Shown piece after piece: positions 34,197 through 42,740 of a DNA stretch of 64,000 bases. The first letter of the stretch is position 1. Every line of letters begins with the position of its first letter. This DNA comes from Planctomycetia bacterium (lineage in GTDB: Bacteria; Planctomycetota; Planctomycetia; Gemmatales; Gemmataceae). Location: positions 19,462-83,461 of the forward strand of contig SXID01000250.1 in NCBI GenBank assembly GCA_005772955.1. Direction: 5' to 3'. Below the pieces are notes generated by a model that was given only the letters and a program-made list of their open reading frames with translations, was not told the origin of the DNA and made no database searches. Made by a program: the position numbers and the translations under genes.

Positions 34197-34391
34197 GGGC
34201 CGTTCTCCTGGCGGGTGTGATGTGGTAAAATGGTGGGGCCGCGTTGCGACCGGGTTTGGTGGGAGAGATAGATTCCATCATACGGAACGCCGCGAGGGAA
34301 CGAAAATCCACGTTCTCACGTCGAACCGGTACCAGAATCTCGTTGTAGTGTGGAACAAGTCATTCGAGTCGCGTCCTCGCGGGAGCTAATC

Positions 34392-34922
34392 ATGGGTTCA
34401 ACTCGGTTTGTTAAGGCGATGTGTGCTGTGGTGCTGTTCAACGGCTCTCTCTACCTGTCACTCAAGGAAGAGGCGATCGCGGGCGAGAAGGACGACCTCG
34501 CGAAGAAGTACACGGAAGACCTTCGCAAGAGCAAGGATGCGAAGGTGCGCGTCACCGCCCTGCAGGAACTGGGAAGTCTCGCGCAGATCAAGAAATCGCT
34601 GGCGAAGGACGCGCTGCCGGACATCTACAAGGCGCTCGAGGACAAGGACGCGGGTGTGCGGGCTGCCGCCGCGGAAACGCTGGGCAAGGCCGACGAGCCC
34701 TACGAGAAGGCTGGCAGTGTGCTTGTGAAGTTGCTCAAGGATGACAAGGAAGAAGGCGTGAAGATTGGGGCCGCGAAGGGTCTGGCCGCGATGGGCACAA
34801 GCGCCAAGGACTCGCTGCCGGCTCTTCGTGAGATTCAGAAGGCGAACGCGGGCGACAAGAAGAGCAAACTCGGCGCGGCCGTGAAGACCGCCATCACCTC
34901 GATCAGCGGCGCGAAGAAGTAA
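34392..34922 (+). CDS. Exported HEAT-repeat protein
   Basis: A 176-residue protein with an N-terminal hydrophobic segment (FVKAMCAVVLFNGSLYLSL) that looks like a signal sequence, although the junction is not classical. Three HEAT-like helical pairs follow: KVRVTALQELGSLAQIKKSL, GVRAAAAETLGKA and GVKIGAAKGLAAMGTSA. It is Lys-rich and helical throughout. It probably serves as a binding scaffold. ATG 34392 is preferred to 34350. A large inverted repeat follows directly. Confidence 0.75.
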   Translation: MGSTRFVKAMCAVVLFNGSLYLSLKEEAIAGEKDDLAKKYTEDLRKSKDAKVRVTALQELGSLAQIKKSLAKDALPDIYKALEDKDAGVRAAAAETLGKADEPYEKAGSVLVKLLKDDKEEGVKIGAAKGLAAMGTSAKDSLPALREIQKANAGDKKSKLGAAVKTAITSISGAKK

Positions 34923-34935
34923 CGCGCGCGAAATT

Positions 34936-35023
34936 GGTGAGTGGGGGGCGTAAGCCCTCTGATAACTTTCCCAACTCGAACGGACTGGGGAGCTGATCAG
35001 GGGGCTTACGCCCCCCGCTCACC
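34936..35023. repeat. 27-bp inverted repeat
   Basis: Arms 34936-34962 and 34997-35023 match at 25 of 27 positions across a 34-base loop. The arm core is GGGGGGCGTAAGCCC. It lies between the HEAT gene and the Tat-exported protein gene on the same strand. Confidence 0.9.
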
Positions 35024-35055
35024 TACAAACAGTGGCACCCCGGAGAGGTTTCGAC

Positions 35056-36396
35056 ATGCCACCGCTCGACCGCCGCACGTTCCTTGCTTCCACCAGCGCG
35101 TTCATCGCAGGTGGCTCAACACCCTCGCTCGCCAGGGGTGCCGATTCGCCACGCGCCAAGCCACCGAAGCGCGCGAGGCCGGCCGCGAAGAAGCTCGCGG
35201 TGGTGTGTTCCACCTACCACTACCTTTCGCACGCGTACCACATCGCGGGGCGGTATCTCGACGGCTACATGAAGGGGGACGAACACCATTTCCCGGAGTT
35301 CGGCATCGCGAGCGCTTACGTCGAGCAAGTGAAAGCGAACGACCTGAGCCGCGAACTCGCGAAGGAGCACAGTTTCCGGCTCTCGGAAGCGATCGACGAC
35401 GCGCTCACGCTCGGCACCGGCAAGCTCGCGGTGGACGGCGTGATGCTCATCTGCGAACACGGCGACTACAAGTACAACGAGAAGGGCCAGAAACTCTACC
35501 CGCGACACGACTACTTCAAGGCGATCACTGCGGTGTTCGAGAAGTCCGGGAAGACCGTGCCGGTGTTCTGCGACAAGCACCTCAGTTACGATCGCGCGAA
35601 AGCCGCGGACATGGTCGCGACCGCGAAGAAGATGAAGTTCCCGCTCATGGCAGGGTCGTCGCTGCCGGTCACCTGGCGCCGCCCGGAACTGGAATTCAAG
35701 CGCGGCACGAAGATCACGGAAGCACTCATCGCGTCACGTGGCGAACTGGAGATTTACGGCATCCACGCGCTCGAAGCGCTTCAGTGCATGGTCGAACGCC
35801 GCTTTGCGGGCGCGGACCCGAAGCCCGCGCCTCAGAGCGTCAAAGCCGTTACGTGTTTGCAGGGCGACGCGGTGTGGAAGGCCGGTGACGACGGGTTGTG
35901 GTCGTGGGACTTGCTCGAACACGCACTCGGGCGCAGCACCTCGCGCAACACGGGCGACATCCGCGCGAACTGCAAACGCTTCCCGCGACCGACGACCTGG
36001 GGCAATTTCGTGAAGGGTCCGATCGCGTTCCTCGTTGAGTACGCCGACGGGCTGAAGGCGACCGTCTTGCAACTCGACGGGCACGTCGCGGACGAGACGT
36101 TCGCGTGTCGCGTGGAGGGCGAGAAGAAGCCGTCGTCGTGCCTGTTCTGGCTCCCGCCGCCTCCCGGAGCGGCGTTCCTCGAAGCGCTCGCCTCACACAC
36201 GGAGACGTTCTTCGCGACGGGCAAACCACCGTACCCGGCGGAGCGCACGCAACTCACCGGGGGCATCCTCGACTACGCGCTCGAATCACGCACGAAAGAG
36301 TCGAAGCGTCTCGAAACCCCGGACCTGGACATCAGGTACGACCCGCCTGCTGATAGCGGCTTCATGCGCGGCGACTACGCGAAGCCGGTCAAGTGA
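35056..36396 (+). CDS. Tat-exported protein of unknown function
   Basis: A 446-residue protein with a twin-arginine signal (PPLDRRTFLASTSAFIAGG), so folded before export. The mature chain has KLAVVCSTYHYLSHAYHIAG, then DGVMLICEHGDYKYNEKGQ, PVFCDKHLSYD and MAGSSLPVTWRRPELEF. This pattern is found in planctomycete proteins distantly related to Gfo/Idh oxidoreductases but has no clear nucleotide loop at the start. Many His and Asp residues could bind metal. The function is unknown. ATG 35056 is chosen for the Tat motif. Confidence 0.75.
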   Translation: MPPLDRRTFLASTSAFIAGGSTPSLARGADSPRAKPPKRARPAAKKLAVVCSTYHYLSHAYHIAGRYLDGYMKGDEHHFPEFGIASAYVEQVKANDLSRELAKEHSFRLSEAIDDALTLGTGKLAVDGVMLICEHGDYKYNEKGQKLYPRHDYFKAITAVFEKSGKTVPVFCDKHLSYDRAKAADMVATAKKMKFPLMAGSSLPVTWRRPELEFKRGTKITEALIASRGELEIYGIHALEALQCMVERRFAGADPKPAPQSVKAVTCLQGDAVWKAGDDGLWSWDLLEHALGRSTSRNTGDIRANCKRFPRPTTWGNFVKGPIAFLVEYADGLKATVLQLDGHVADETFACRVEGEKKPSSCLFWLPPPPGAAFLEALASHTETFFATGKPPYPAERTQLTGGILDYALESRTKESKRLETPDLDIRYDPPADSGFMRGDYAKPVK

Positions 36397-36404
36397 CGAC
36401 CGAC

Positions 36405-36456
36405 GTGCCGCTTGCGGCTTCGCGAGTTCAGTTGCTCGCGATGCCGCAAGCGGCAC
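36405..36456. repeat. 22-bp inverted repeat
   Basis: Arms 36405-36426 and 36435-36456 differ at one position and surround an 8-base loop (TTCAGTTG). It begins 8 bases after the stop of the Tat-exported protein gene and may terminate it, although no T run follows. Confidence 0.9.
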
Positions 36457-36558
36457 AGTGTTGGATGAAACTCCCGTGAACCGTTGACGCACTATGCGCC
36501 ACGGCATAGCATGGATTTTTCGTTTCTCTAGCCGTTGCTCGAATTTGGACTGTCGCGG

Positions 36559-37446
36559 ATGGCCGACCCGATCCTCACCGCCGAAGCGTTCGCAGCAGCC
36601 GTCGATCGGCTCGTCGCGCAGCGCGGACGGCCAGTGGTGGTGAAACTCGGCGGCAGCGCGATGGAAGACCCCATCGCGACCGATGCCTGTCTCCGCTCTG
36701 TCGCCACTCTCAATCAACTCCGCGTGCCGGTCGTTCTCGTTCACGGCGGCGGTAAGCCCATCGACCGCGCGATGGCCGCAGCCGGAATCACGCCGCGAAA
36801 GGTCGCCGGTCGCCGCTACACCGATGATGCCACGCTTGAAATAGTGGTGAGGGTGTTGAAGGACGAGATTAACGCGAGCCTCGTTGCGAAGCTCCGCGCG
36901 CTCGGGGTGGAGGCGTTCGCGGCGAGTGACGCTCTTGCCGGTGAGCGACTGACGCTGTCCGATACCAACGACCAACCCATTGACCTCGGGCACGTGGGGA
37001 CGGTGAGTTGGGTGGATAGCGACCTCCTCCGCGGCGCGTTCGGCGAAGAGGTTAACTTCACCGTGCCAGGTACGCTCCCCGTTATTCCTTCGATCGCGGT
37101 TTTCAACGACGACAAGTGGTGGCTGAACGTGAATGCGGACACCGCTGCGTCCGCGGTTGCGGGCGCGCTGAAGGCCGACAAGGTCATCTTCCTCACCGAT
37201 ACGCCCGGAGTGCTACGCGACCCCGCGAACCCCGTGTCACTCATCCCTTCTCTGACCGAACGGGAAGCACGTGACCTGATCACCAGCGGCGTCATTGATG
37301 GCGGCATGGTGCCGAAAGTCGAAGCGTGCTTCGAAGCGCTTGAAGCCGGCGCGAAAACTGCCCTCATCCTTGATGGTCGAGTGCCGTTCTCCCTGCTGGA
37401 CGTGTTCCTCCACGATACGTTCAAAGGCACCGTAATCCGGCGCTGA
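36559..37446 (+). CDS. argB: Acetylglutamate kinase
   Basis: Second step of arginine synthesis: phosphorylation of N-acetylglutamate. The 295 residues contain VVVKLGGSAM, VLVHGGGKPID, the GRRYTD loop, LNVNADTAASAVAGAL and FLTDTPGVL, all family-specific. ATG 36559 (MADPILTAEAF) is preferred to an in-frame start at 36535. It leads an argB-argD-argF-rph cluster on one strand. Confidence 0.95.
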   Translation: MADPILTAEAFAAAVDRLVAQRGRPVVVKLGGSAMEDPIATDACLRSVATLNQLRVPVVLVHGGGKPIDRAMAAAGITPRKVAGRRYTDDATLEIVVRVLKDEINASLVAKLRALGVEAFAASDALAGERLTLSDTNDQPIDLGHVGTVSWVDSDLLRGAFGEEVNFTVPGTLPVIPSIAVFNDDKWWLNVNADTAASAVAGALKADKVIFLTDTPGVLRDPANPVSLIPSLTEREARDLITSGVIDGGMVPKVEACFEALEAGAKTALILDGRVPFSLLDVFLHDTFKGTVIRR

Positions 37447-37511
37447 ACGCCGCGCTCCCCCTCGGGGGGTGGCTACGCGATACATCCCTCACCCCCAGTC
37501 CCAAGCCTGAA

Positions 37512-38720
37512 ATGACGACAACCGAGTTACTGTCAAGCGAGCAGATTATCGCCTTGGCGAAGAAGCACCTCACCGCGAACTACACCCGCTACCCGGTGGC
37601 GCTGGTGCGCGGCAGCAACTCGTGGGTCTGGGACGCGGAAGGCAACAGGTATCTCGACTTCTTCCCCGGCTGGGGCTGCGGAATTCTGGGCCACTGCCCG
37701 CCGCGCGTCGTGCAAGCGGTTCAGGAACAGGTCGCGACGCTTATTCACGTGCCGAACACGTGGTACACCGAACCGCAGACGTTGCTTGGTCAGGCGCTCG
37801 GCGACCGCACCGACTTCGGTGGTCTGTCGTTCTTCTGCAACAGCGGCACTGAGGCCAACGAGGCCGCGATCAAGTTGGCGCGCCTCAACGGGAAGTCGAA
37901 GAACAGGTACAAGATCGTCACGCTGACGGGGAGCTTTCACGGGCGCACGATGGGCTCGCTGACCGCGACCGCGCAACCGAAGTATCACGTTGGCGTCGAG
38001 CCGATGCTGCCGGGGTTCAACTATGCTCACTTTGGTGATCTCGAGAGCGTAGCGAAAGCGGTCGATGGCGAAACTTGCGCGATCATGCTCGAACCGATCC
38101 AGGGTGAAGGCGGCGTGAACCTCGCCCCGCCGGGCTTCCTGGAAGGGCTGCGCGAACTGTGCGACAAGCACGGCTTGCTGCTCATCCTTGACGAGGTGCA
38201 AACCGGGATGGGCCGCACGGGGAAGTGGTATGCCTATCAGCACTGGAACATCAAGCCTGACATCCTGACGCTGGCGAAGGCGCTCGCGGGCGGAGTAGCG
38301 ATGGGCGCGCTGGTGGCACGCCCGGAAGTGGCCGAAAAGCTGAAACCCGGCACACACGCGGCGACGTTCGGCGGCAACCCGCTCGCGGCCCGCGCCGCAC
38401 TTGCCACCATCGAGACCATTGAGCAAGACGGACTGCTGGAACGGGCCGTTCAGATCGGCGCGCGATTCCAAACGCGGTTTCTGGGGTTAAAGGAGAAATG
38501 CCCGCTGATCGCAGGCGTTCGCGTGAAGGGCGCGATGATCGGCGTGGAACTGAGTGTCGAGGGCGCCGCGGTGGTGCAGGGTTGCTTGGAGAAGGGGTTG
38601 CTCATCAACTGCACGCACCAGACCGTTTTGCGGTTGCTCCCGGCACTCACGCTGTCCGACGAGCAGATCGAGGATGGCTGCGACATCATCGCCGACGTGT
38701 TGTTGAACCTGAAGACGTGA
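37512..38720 (+). CDS. argD: Acetylornithine aminotransferase
   Basis: A PLP-dependent class III aminotransferase of 402 residues converting N-acetylglutamate semialdehyde to N-acetylornithine. It has FFPGWGCGILGHCPP, FCNSGTEANEAAIKLAR, GSFHGRTMGSLTATAQ, ILDEVQTGMGRTGK and the PLP lysine in LAKALAGGVAMGA. The length and order match ArgD rather than other class III enzymes, and the neighbours support this. It could also act in lysine synthesis (DapC activity), as in other bacteria. Confidence 0.94.
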   Translation: MTTTELLSSEQIIALAKKHLTANYTRYPVALVRGSNSWVWDAEGNRYLDFFPGWGCGILGHCPPRVVQAVQEQVATLIHVPNTWYTEPQTLLGQALGDRTDFGGLSFFCNSGTEANEAAIKLARLNGKSKNRYKIVTLTGSFHGRTMGSLTATAQPKYHVGVEPMLPGFNYAHFGDLESVAKAVDGETCAIMLEPIQGEGGVNLAPPGFLEGLRELCDKHGLLLILDEVQTGMGRTGKWYAYQHWNIKPDILTLAKALAGGVAMGALVARPEVAEKLKPGTHAATFGGNPLAARAALATIETIEQDGLLERAVQIGARFQTRFLGLKEKCPLIAGVRVKGAMIGVELSVEGAAVVQGCLEKGLLINCTHQTVLRLLPALTLSDEQIEDGCDIIADVLLNLKT

Positions 38721-38737
38721 ACCCTTTCCCGTGACGA

Positions 38738-38811
38738 GTAACGATTGACGAGTGTCGAGCAAGCGTGTTCGCTTCTTTCCACTCGCTGCTCGTCACTTGT
38801 CAATCGTTACT
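38738..38811. repeat. Inverted repeat between argD and argF
   Basis: AGTAACGATTGAC (38738-38750) has a perfect inverted copy at 38799-38811, with weaker pairing continuing inward for about 12 bases. It occupies nearly the whole 98-base gap and ends 7 bases before the argF start codon, where it could hide the ribosome site. Confidence 0.85.
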
Positions 38812-38818
38812 GAGAGAC

Positions 38819-39730
38819 ATGAAACACTTCCTGAACCTCATCGACCTTACGGCCGACGAGTTGAAACTGTTGCTCACCGAGGCGGCGCGGCTCAAGGACG
38901 CTCACGCGCGGCGCATCCCGTCGCAGAGCTTGAACCGCCGCGTGGTCGGCCTGATCTTCGAGAAGCCATCGCTCCGCACGCGAGTGAGCTTCGAGGCTGG
39001 CGTCGCGCAACTCGGCGGCACGAGCCTTTACCTTCCCGCCAACGAGGTCGGGTTGGGATGGCGCGAGAGCCTCGCGGACTTCTCGCGCACGATCTCCCAA
39101 TACCTGGACGCGCTTGTGCTCCGCGTTTTCCGGCACGAGACGCTTGACGGGATCGCGAAGGTGAGCGGCATCCCGATCATCAACGGGCTGTCGGACTGGT
39201 CGCACCCGTGTCAGGGGCTTGCCGACGTGCTGACCGTACAGGAACTGTTCGGTTCCGTGAGCGGGCGCACGATCGCGTTCGTCGGCGACGGCAACAACGT
39301 CGCTCGCTCGCTCGCGGTCGGGTGCGGCAAACTCGGCATGCGGTTCGTGCTCGCGTGCCCGCCAGGGTACGGCTTCGACGACAAGTTCAAGTCGGAGTAC
39401 ATCGCGCGTGTGTCGCCCGACTTCCCAAAGGAAGTACACGACCCGTTCGCGGCGGTGAAGGGCGCGGACGTGATTTACACCGACGTGTGGACGAGCATGG
39501 GCCAGGAAGCTGAGCGCGAAGAGCGCCTGAAGCGGTTTGCCCCGTTCCAGGTGAACGCGCAGTTGCTCTCGAAGGCGTCTCGAGAGTGCAAGGTGTTGCA
39601 CTGTCTCCCGGCCCACCGCGGCGAGGAGATCACCGACGACGTGATGGACGGCGCCGCGTGCGCCGCGTTCCAGCAAGCCGGCAACCGCATGCACGCCCAG
39701 AAAGCCGTGCTGGAGTGGCTGCTTCGCTGA
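38819..39730 (+). CDS. argF: Ornithine carbamoyltransferase
   Basis: Forms citrulline from ornithine and carbamoyl phosphate. The 303 residues include the carbamoyl-phosphate site KPSLRTRVSFE, HPCQGLADVLT, the ornithine-side DVWTSMGQEAE and HCLPAHRGEE with the catalytic Cys. ATG 38819 begins MKHFLNLIDLT, the normal family start. No argG, argH or argJ is in the window. Confidence 0.96.
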   Translation: MKHFLNLIDLTADELKLLLTEAARLKDAHARRIPSQSLNRRVVGLIFEKPSLRTRVSFEAGVAQLGGTSLYLPANEVGLGWRESLADFSRTISQYLDALVLRVFRHETLDGIAKVSGIPIINGLSDWSHPCQGLADVLTVQELFGSVSGRTIAFVGDGNNVARSLAVGCGKLGMRFVLACPPGYGFDDKFKSEYIARVSPDFPKEVHDPFAAVKGADVIYTDVWTSMGQEAEREERLKRFAPFQVNAQLLSKASRECKVLHCLPAHRGEEITDDVMDGAACAAFQQAGNRMHAQKAVLEWLLR

Positions 39731-39734
39731 AGAT

Positions 39735-39813
39735 AATTCGAAATTCGAAGCACGAAATTCGAAACGATGCGGGGAGTTGCTTCTTACAAATGGAGTGCTT
39801 TGAATTTCGAATT
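39735..39813. repeat. 19-bp AT-rich inverted repeat
   Basis: Arms 39735-39753 and 39795-39813 differ at one position; each arm contains AATTCGAAATTCGAA or its complement. It fills the gap between argF and rph and is much richer in A and T than its surroundings. Confidence 0.9.
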
Positions 39814-39824
39814 TGGAGTCCGAG

Positions 39825-40559
39825 ATGCCCCGTCCCAAGGACCGTTCCCTTTCGGCACTCCGCCCTCTCACCTTCACGCGAGCGTACACCGGCAGCGCGC
39901 CGGGGTCGGTCCTCGTGAAGATGGGCCGCACCACCGTACTCTGCACATGCTGTGTCGATCCGAAGGTGCCTGACTTCTTGGTCGGGAAGGGGAAGGGCTG
40001 GCTCACCGCGGAGTACGGCATGTTGCCCGGCTCCACGCACTCGCGAAAGCCACGCGACAAGGCTGGTAAGATCGACGGCCGCGGTGTTGAGATTCAGCGA
40101 CTCATCGGGCGCAGCCTGCGGGCCGTCGTGAACCTCGACAAGCTCGGCGAGCGCACGCTCTGGATCGACTGCGACGTACTCGAGGCCGACGGCGGCACTC
40201 GCACCGCGAGCATCACGGGCGCGTTTGTCGCGGCCGTTGACGCGGTCAACTCCATCAAGGGGCTGCTCACCGTTCCCGTGTCAGAGGTGCTGACGGACAG
40301 TGTCGCGGCCGTGAGCGTTGGTCTTGTGGATGGCGAAGAGCGGCTCGATCTGGAATACGTCGAGGACCGCGACGCGGACGTGGACATGAATCTCGTGATG
40401 ACGGGGAGCGGCAAGATTATCGAAGTGCAAGCCGGGGGCGAAGAGGCCACGTTTCCGCGCAAGCAACTCGACGCGTTGGTCGATCTGGGCGAAGCCGGGA
40501 TTCGCGCGATTACTCTGGCGCAGAAGGCGGTGCTGGGTACAGCGTGGCCGTTCTCCTAA
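39825..40559 (+). CDS. rph: Ribonuclease PH
   Basis: A phosphorolytic 3'-5' exoribonuclease that trims tRNA 3' ends. The 244 residues contain [39 protein letters not shown] and [20 protein letters not shown] in consecutive parts, then [20 protein letters not shown] and FVAAVDAV, all matching RNase PH. ATG 39825 (MPRPKDRS) is used. Its TAA overlaps the stop of the convergent 265-residue protein gene by four bases. Confidence 0.96.
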   Translation: MPRPKDRSLSALRPLTFTRAYTGSAPGSVLVKMGRTTVLCTCCVDPKVPDFLVGKGKGWLTAEYGMLPGSTHSRKPRDKAGKIDGRGVEIQRLIGRSLRAVVNLDKLGERTLWIDCDVLEADGGTRTASITGAFVAAVDAVNSIKGLLTVPVSEVLTDSVAAVSVGLVDGEERLDLEYVEDRDADVDMNLVMTGSGKIIEVQAGGEEATFPRKQLDALVDLGEAGIRAITLAQKAVLGTAWPFS

Positions 40560-41353
40560 CGGCCAACCGCGTACATCAACTGCCCTTCGACGACCACCGC
40601 GTATTCCGGCTCCGGCAGCGAGTCCGCGGGCGAGAGACTCACGGCCCGCACGTCGTGGAGACGCTTCACGCCATCCTGGAACGCGGGCAGTTCCAGCGCC
40701 GGGAACCGCACGCAGACCGCGTGGAACAACTCCGGCAACAGACACTCGCCGGTTGCACCGGACTCGGTCCGCCGGTCGAGGTACTCCAGCGCTTCAATCG
40801 CCCACGGCACCATGCGACCAACCGATTTCGCGACACCGGGACCGCGTGTCTCGGCGCGGCGCAGCGCGTCTTCGCAACGCTTTGCAAGATCATCGAGCCG
40901 GGCGAGCATCGCGGACGCACGCTCCTCGAAGTTTGCAGAGAGCGCCGAGAGTTCGGCCTTCGCCTCTGCCATGAACGCGGGCACGCCCGACCGTGTTGTT
41001 TGCAACACGTCCTTCAATTCGCGCAGGATCGAGCGAGGTGAATCGTGTTCGTGGATGTAACCCACTGCCTTCGGTGTCGCGCAGACCCATTCCGTGAAGA
41101 TCTTGCCCTTGGCTTCGGTACGAACCGTTTCGAGTAGTCCGTCGCGGATTGCAAGAAGCGCCGCCTCGGACGCAACGCCGGCACGCGACGGGAACAGACC
41201 CGGCAACTTGCCCGACTGGAACAGCCGGTGTTCGCCTGCGGTGTGCAGTGCGGTCTTGAGCGCTTCGAGAAGGTACTCGTTGCGCCGTGGGGCGTGGACG
41301 GCGACGAAGCCGCCTGGTGCGTGCGATTCGGGGGTTGAGTTGGGGCCATCCAT
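40556..41353 (-). CDS. Hypothetical 265-residue cytoplasmic protein
   Basis: I do not recognise the family. The protein has no signal peptide or membrane span. An N-terminal region reads [21 protein letters not shown] and [16 protein letters not shown] helical middle, possibly coiled coil, spans about residues 105-175 ([34 protein letters not shown]). The C-terminal beta part ends [18 protein letters not shown]. The gene is divergent from trpS and its stop codon overlaps that of rph. Codon use is like the surrounding genes, so it is probably a real clade-specific gene. Confidence 0.7.
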   Translation of the reverse strand: MDGPNSTPESHAPGGFVAVHAPRRNEYLLEALKTALHTAGEHRLFQSGKLPGLFPSRAGVASEAALLAIRDGLLETVRTEAKGKIFTEWVCATPKAVGYIHEHDSPRSILRELKDVLQTTRSGVPAFMAEAKAELSALSANFEERASAMLARLDDLAKRCEDALRRAETRGPGVAKSVGRMVPWAIEALEYLDRRTESGATGECLLPELFHAVCVRFPALELPAFQDGVKRLHDVRAVSLSPADSLPEPEYAVVVEGQLMYAVGR

Positions 41354-41442
41354 GGCGGGATCCGTGGCTCTTGGACTGAACCGGCCGTAATGTAACCATG
41401 TCCGTGCTGATTTGGGAAGCCCATTGTCTTGAGGCGGGTACG

Positions 41443-42540
41443 ATGTCCACGACCGTCACGCGCGAATGCCTCGGCGACCGACCACGAATCCTCAGCGGGG
41501 TGCAGCCATCGGGCAAGTTGCACCTCGGCAACTACTTCGGCGCGATCAAGCAGCACATCGAGCGCCAGGATTCGGGCGAGTGCTTCTACTTCATCGCGGA
41601 CTATCACGCGCTCACATCGTTGCGCGAGGCCGAAGAGAAAGAAGCCGGACTCGCGGCGAAGAACAAAGCGATGGTCGCGAGGTCAGCACGGCAGATTCTC
41701 GCGGACAACGTGCGCGACGTGGCACTCGATTACCTCGCCCTCGGTCTTGACCCCGCGAAGTGCAGTTTCTTCCGCCAGTCGGACGTGCCGGAGGTGTGCG
41801 AACTCGCGTGGATCTTCTCAACTGTTTGCGGAATGGGTCTGCTCGAACGTGCCCACTCGTACAAGGACAAGGTCGATCGGGGTATAACGCCGAGCGTCGG
41901 GTTGTTCACGTATCCCGTCCTCATGGCCGCGGACATCCTCATTTACCGCTCGCACCTCGTTCCGGTGGGGCGCGATCAGGAACAGCACCTCGAAATGACA
42001 CGCAATATCGCAGGGTCGTTCAACCACGCGTACGGCGAAATCTTCCCAATCCCGGATGCGACGTACACGGAAGCCGCGGTTGTTCCGGGAACTGACGGGC
42101 AGAAGATGAGCAAGAGTTACGGCAACACGATCGAAATCTTCGCGGAAGGAAAGACGCTCAAGTCCGCAGTGATGGGCGTTGTTACCGATTCGACGCCGGT
42201 GGACGAGCCAAAGAGCCCAGACAAGTGCAATGCGTTCGCGCTGTACAAACTGTTCGCGACCGCCGCCGAGCAAGCGGAGATGGCCGACCTGTATCGCAAC
42301 CCGATGAAGGGCGCGGAAACGCGCGGTCGGGCGTTCGGCTACGGCGATGCGAAGACGCTGCTACTCGCGAAGATCGAAGCGTGTTTCGCGGCGGCGCGCG
42401 AACGACGCAAGCAACTCGCGCGCGACCCCGGTTATGTCGAAGAAGCTCTGGCGGCGGGTGCGAAGCGGGCGCGGGCCGCGGCGCAGATCACTCTTCAACT
42501 GGTGCGTCACGCGGTCGGCATTCACGCGCGGCCGGTCTGA
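41443..42540 (+). CDS. trpS: Tryptophan--tRNA ligase
   Basis: A class I aminoacyl-tRNA synthetase of 365 residues charging tRNA-Trp. The HIGH motif reads HLGN in GVQPSGKLHLGNYFG and KMSKS appears in GTDGQKMSKSYGN. FIADYHALT and PVGRDQEQHLEMTRNIA are typical. ATG 41443 is preferred to an in-frame start at 41398. The stand-alone gene has no trp biosynthesis neighbour and I see no leader structure. Confidence 0.95.
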   Translation: MSTTVTRECLGDRPRILSGVQPSGKLHLGNYFGAIKQHIERQDSGECFYFIADYHALTSLREAEEKEAGLAAKNKAMVARSARQILADNVRDVALDYLALGLDPAKCSFFRQSDVPEVCELAWIFSTVCGMGLLERAHSYKDKVDRGITPSVGLFTYPVLMAADILIYRSHLVPVGRDQEQHLEMTRNIAGSFNHAYGEIFPIPDATYTEAAVVPGTDGQKMSKSYGNTIEIFAEGKTLKSAVMGVVTDSTPVDEPKSPDKCNAFALYKLFATAAEQAEMADLYRNPMKGAETRGRAFGYGDAKTLLLAKIEACFAAARERRKQLARDPGYVEEALAAGAKRARAAAQITLQLVRHAVGIHARPV

Positions 42541-42740
42541 CCCGCGTTCTGCTCACATCTCAAATTCGTTCCGATTCCCAGCCGTGGTTTTCAGCCGGAC
42601 GATCAATTCGTGGACCCGCGCGCCCCGTCCGGCGCCGACAGCGAACATGACCTAGCCTTTGATGTGGCAATGCGCCTGGATCCCGACCAAGTCAGGCGTC
42701 TGCCTTCGCACTCCACCCGACTCACCGCGAGGGTGCCGCT

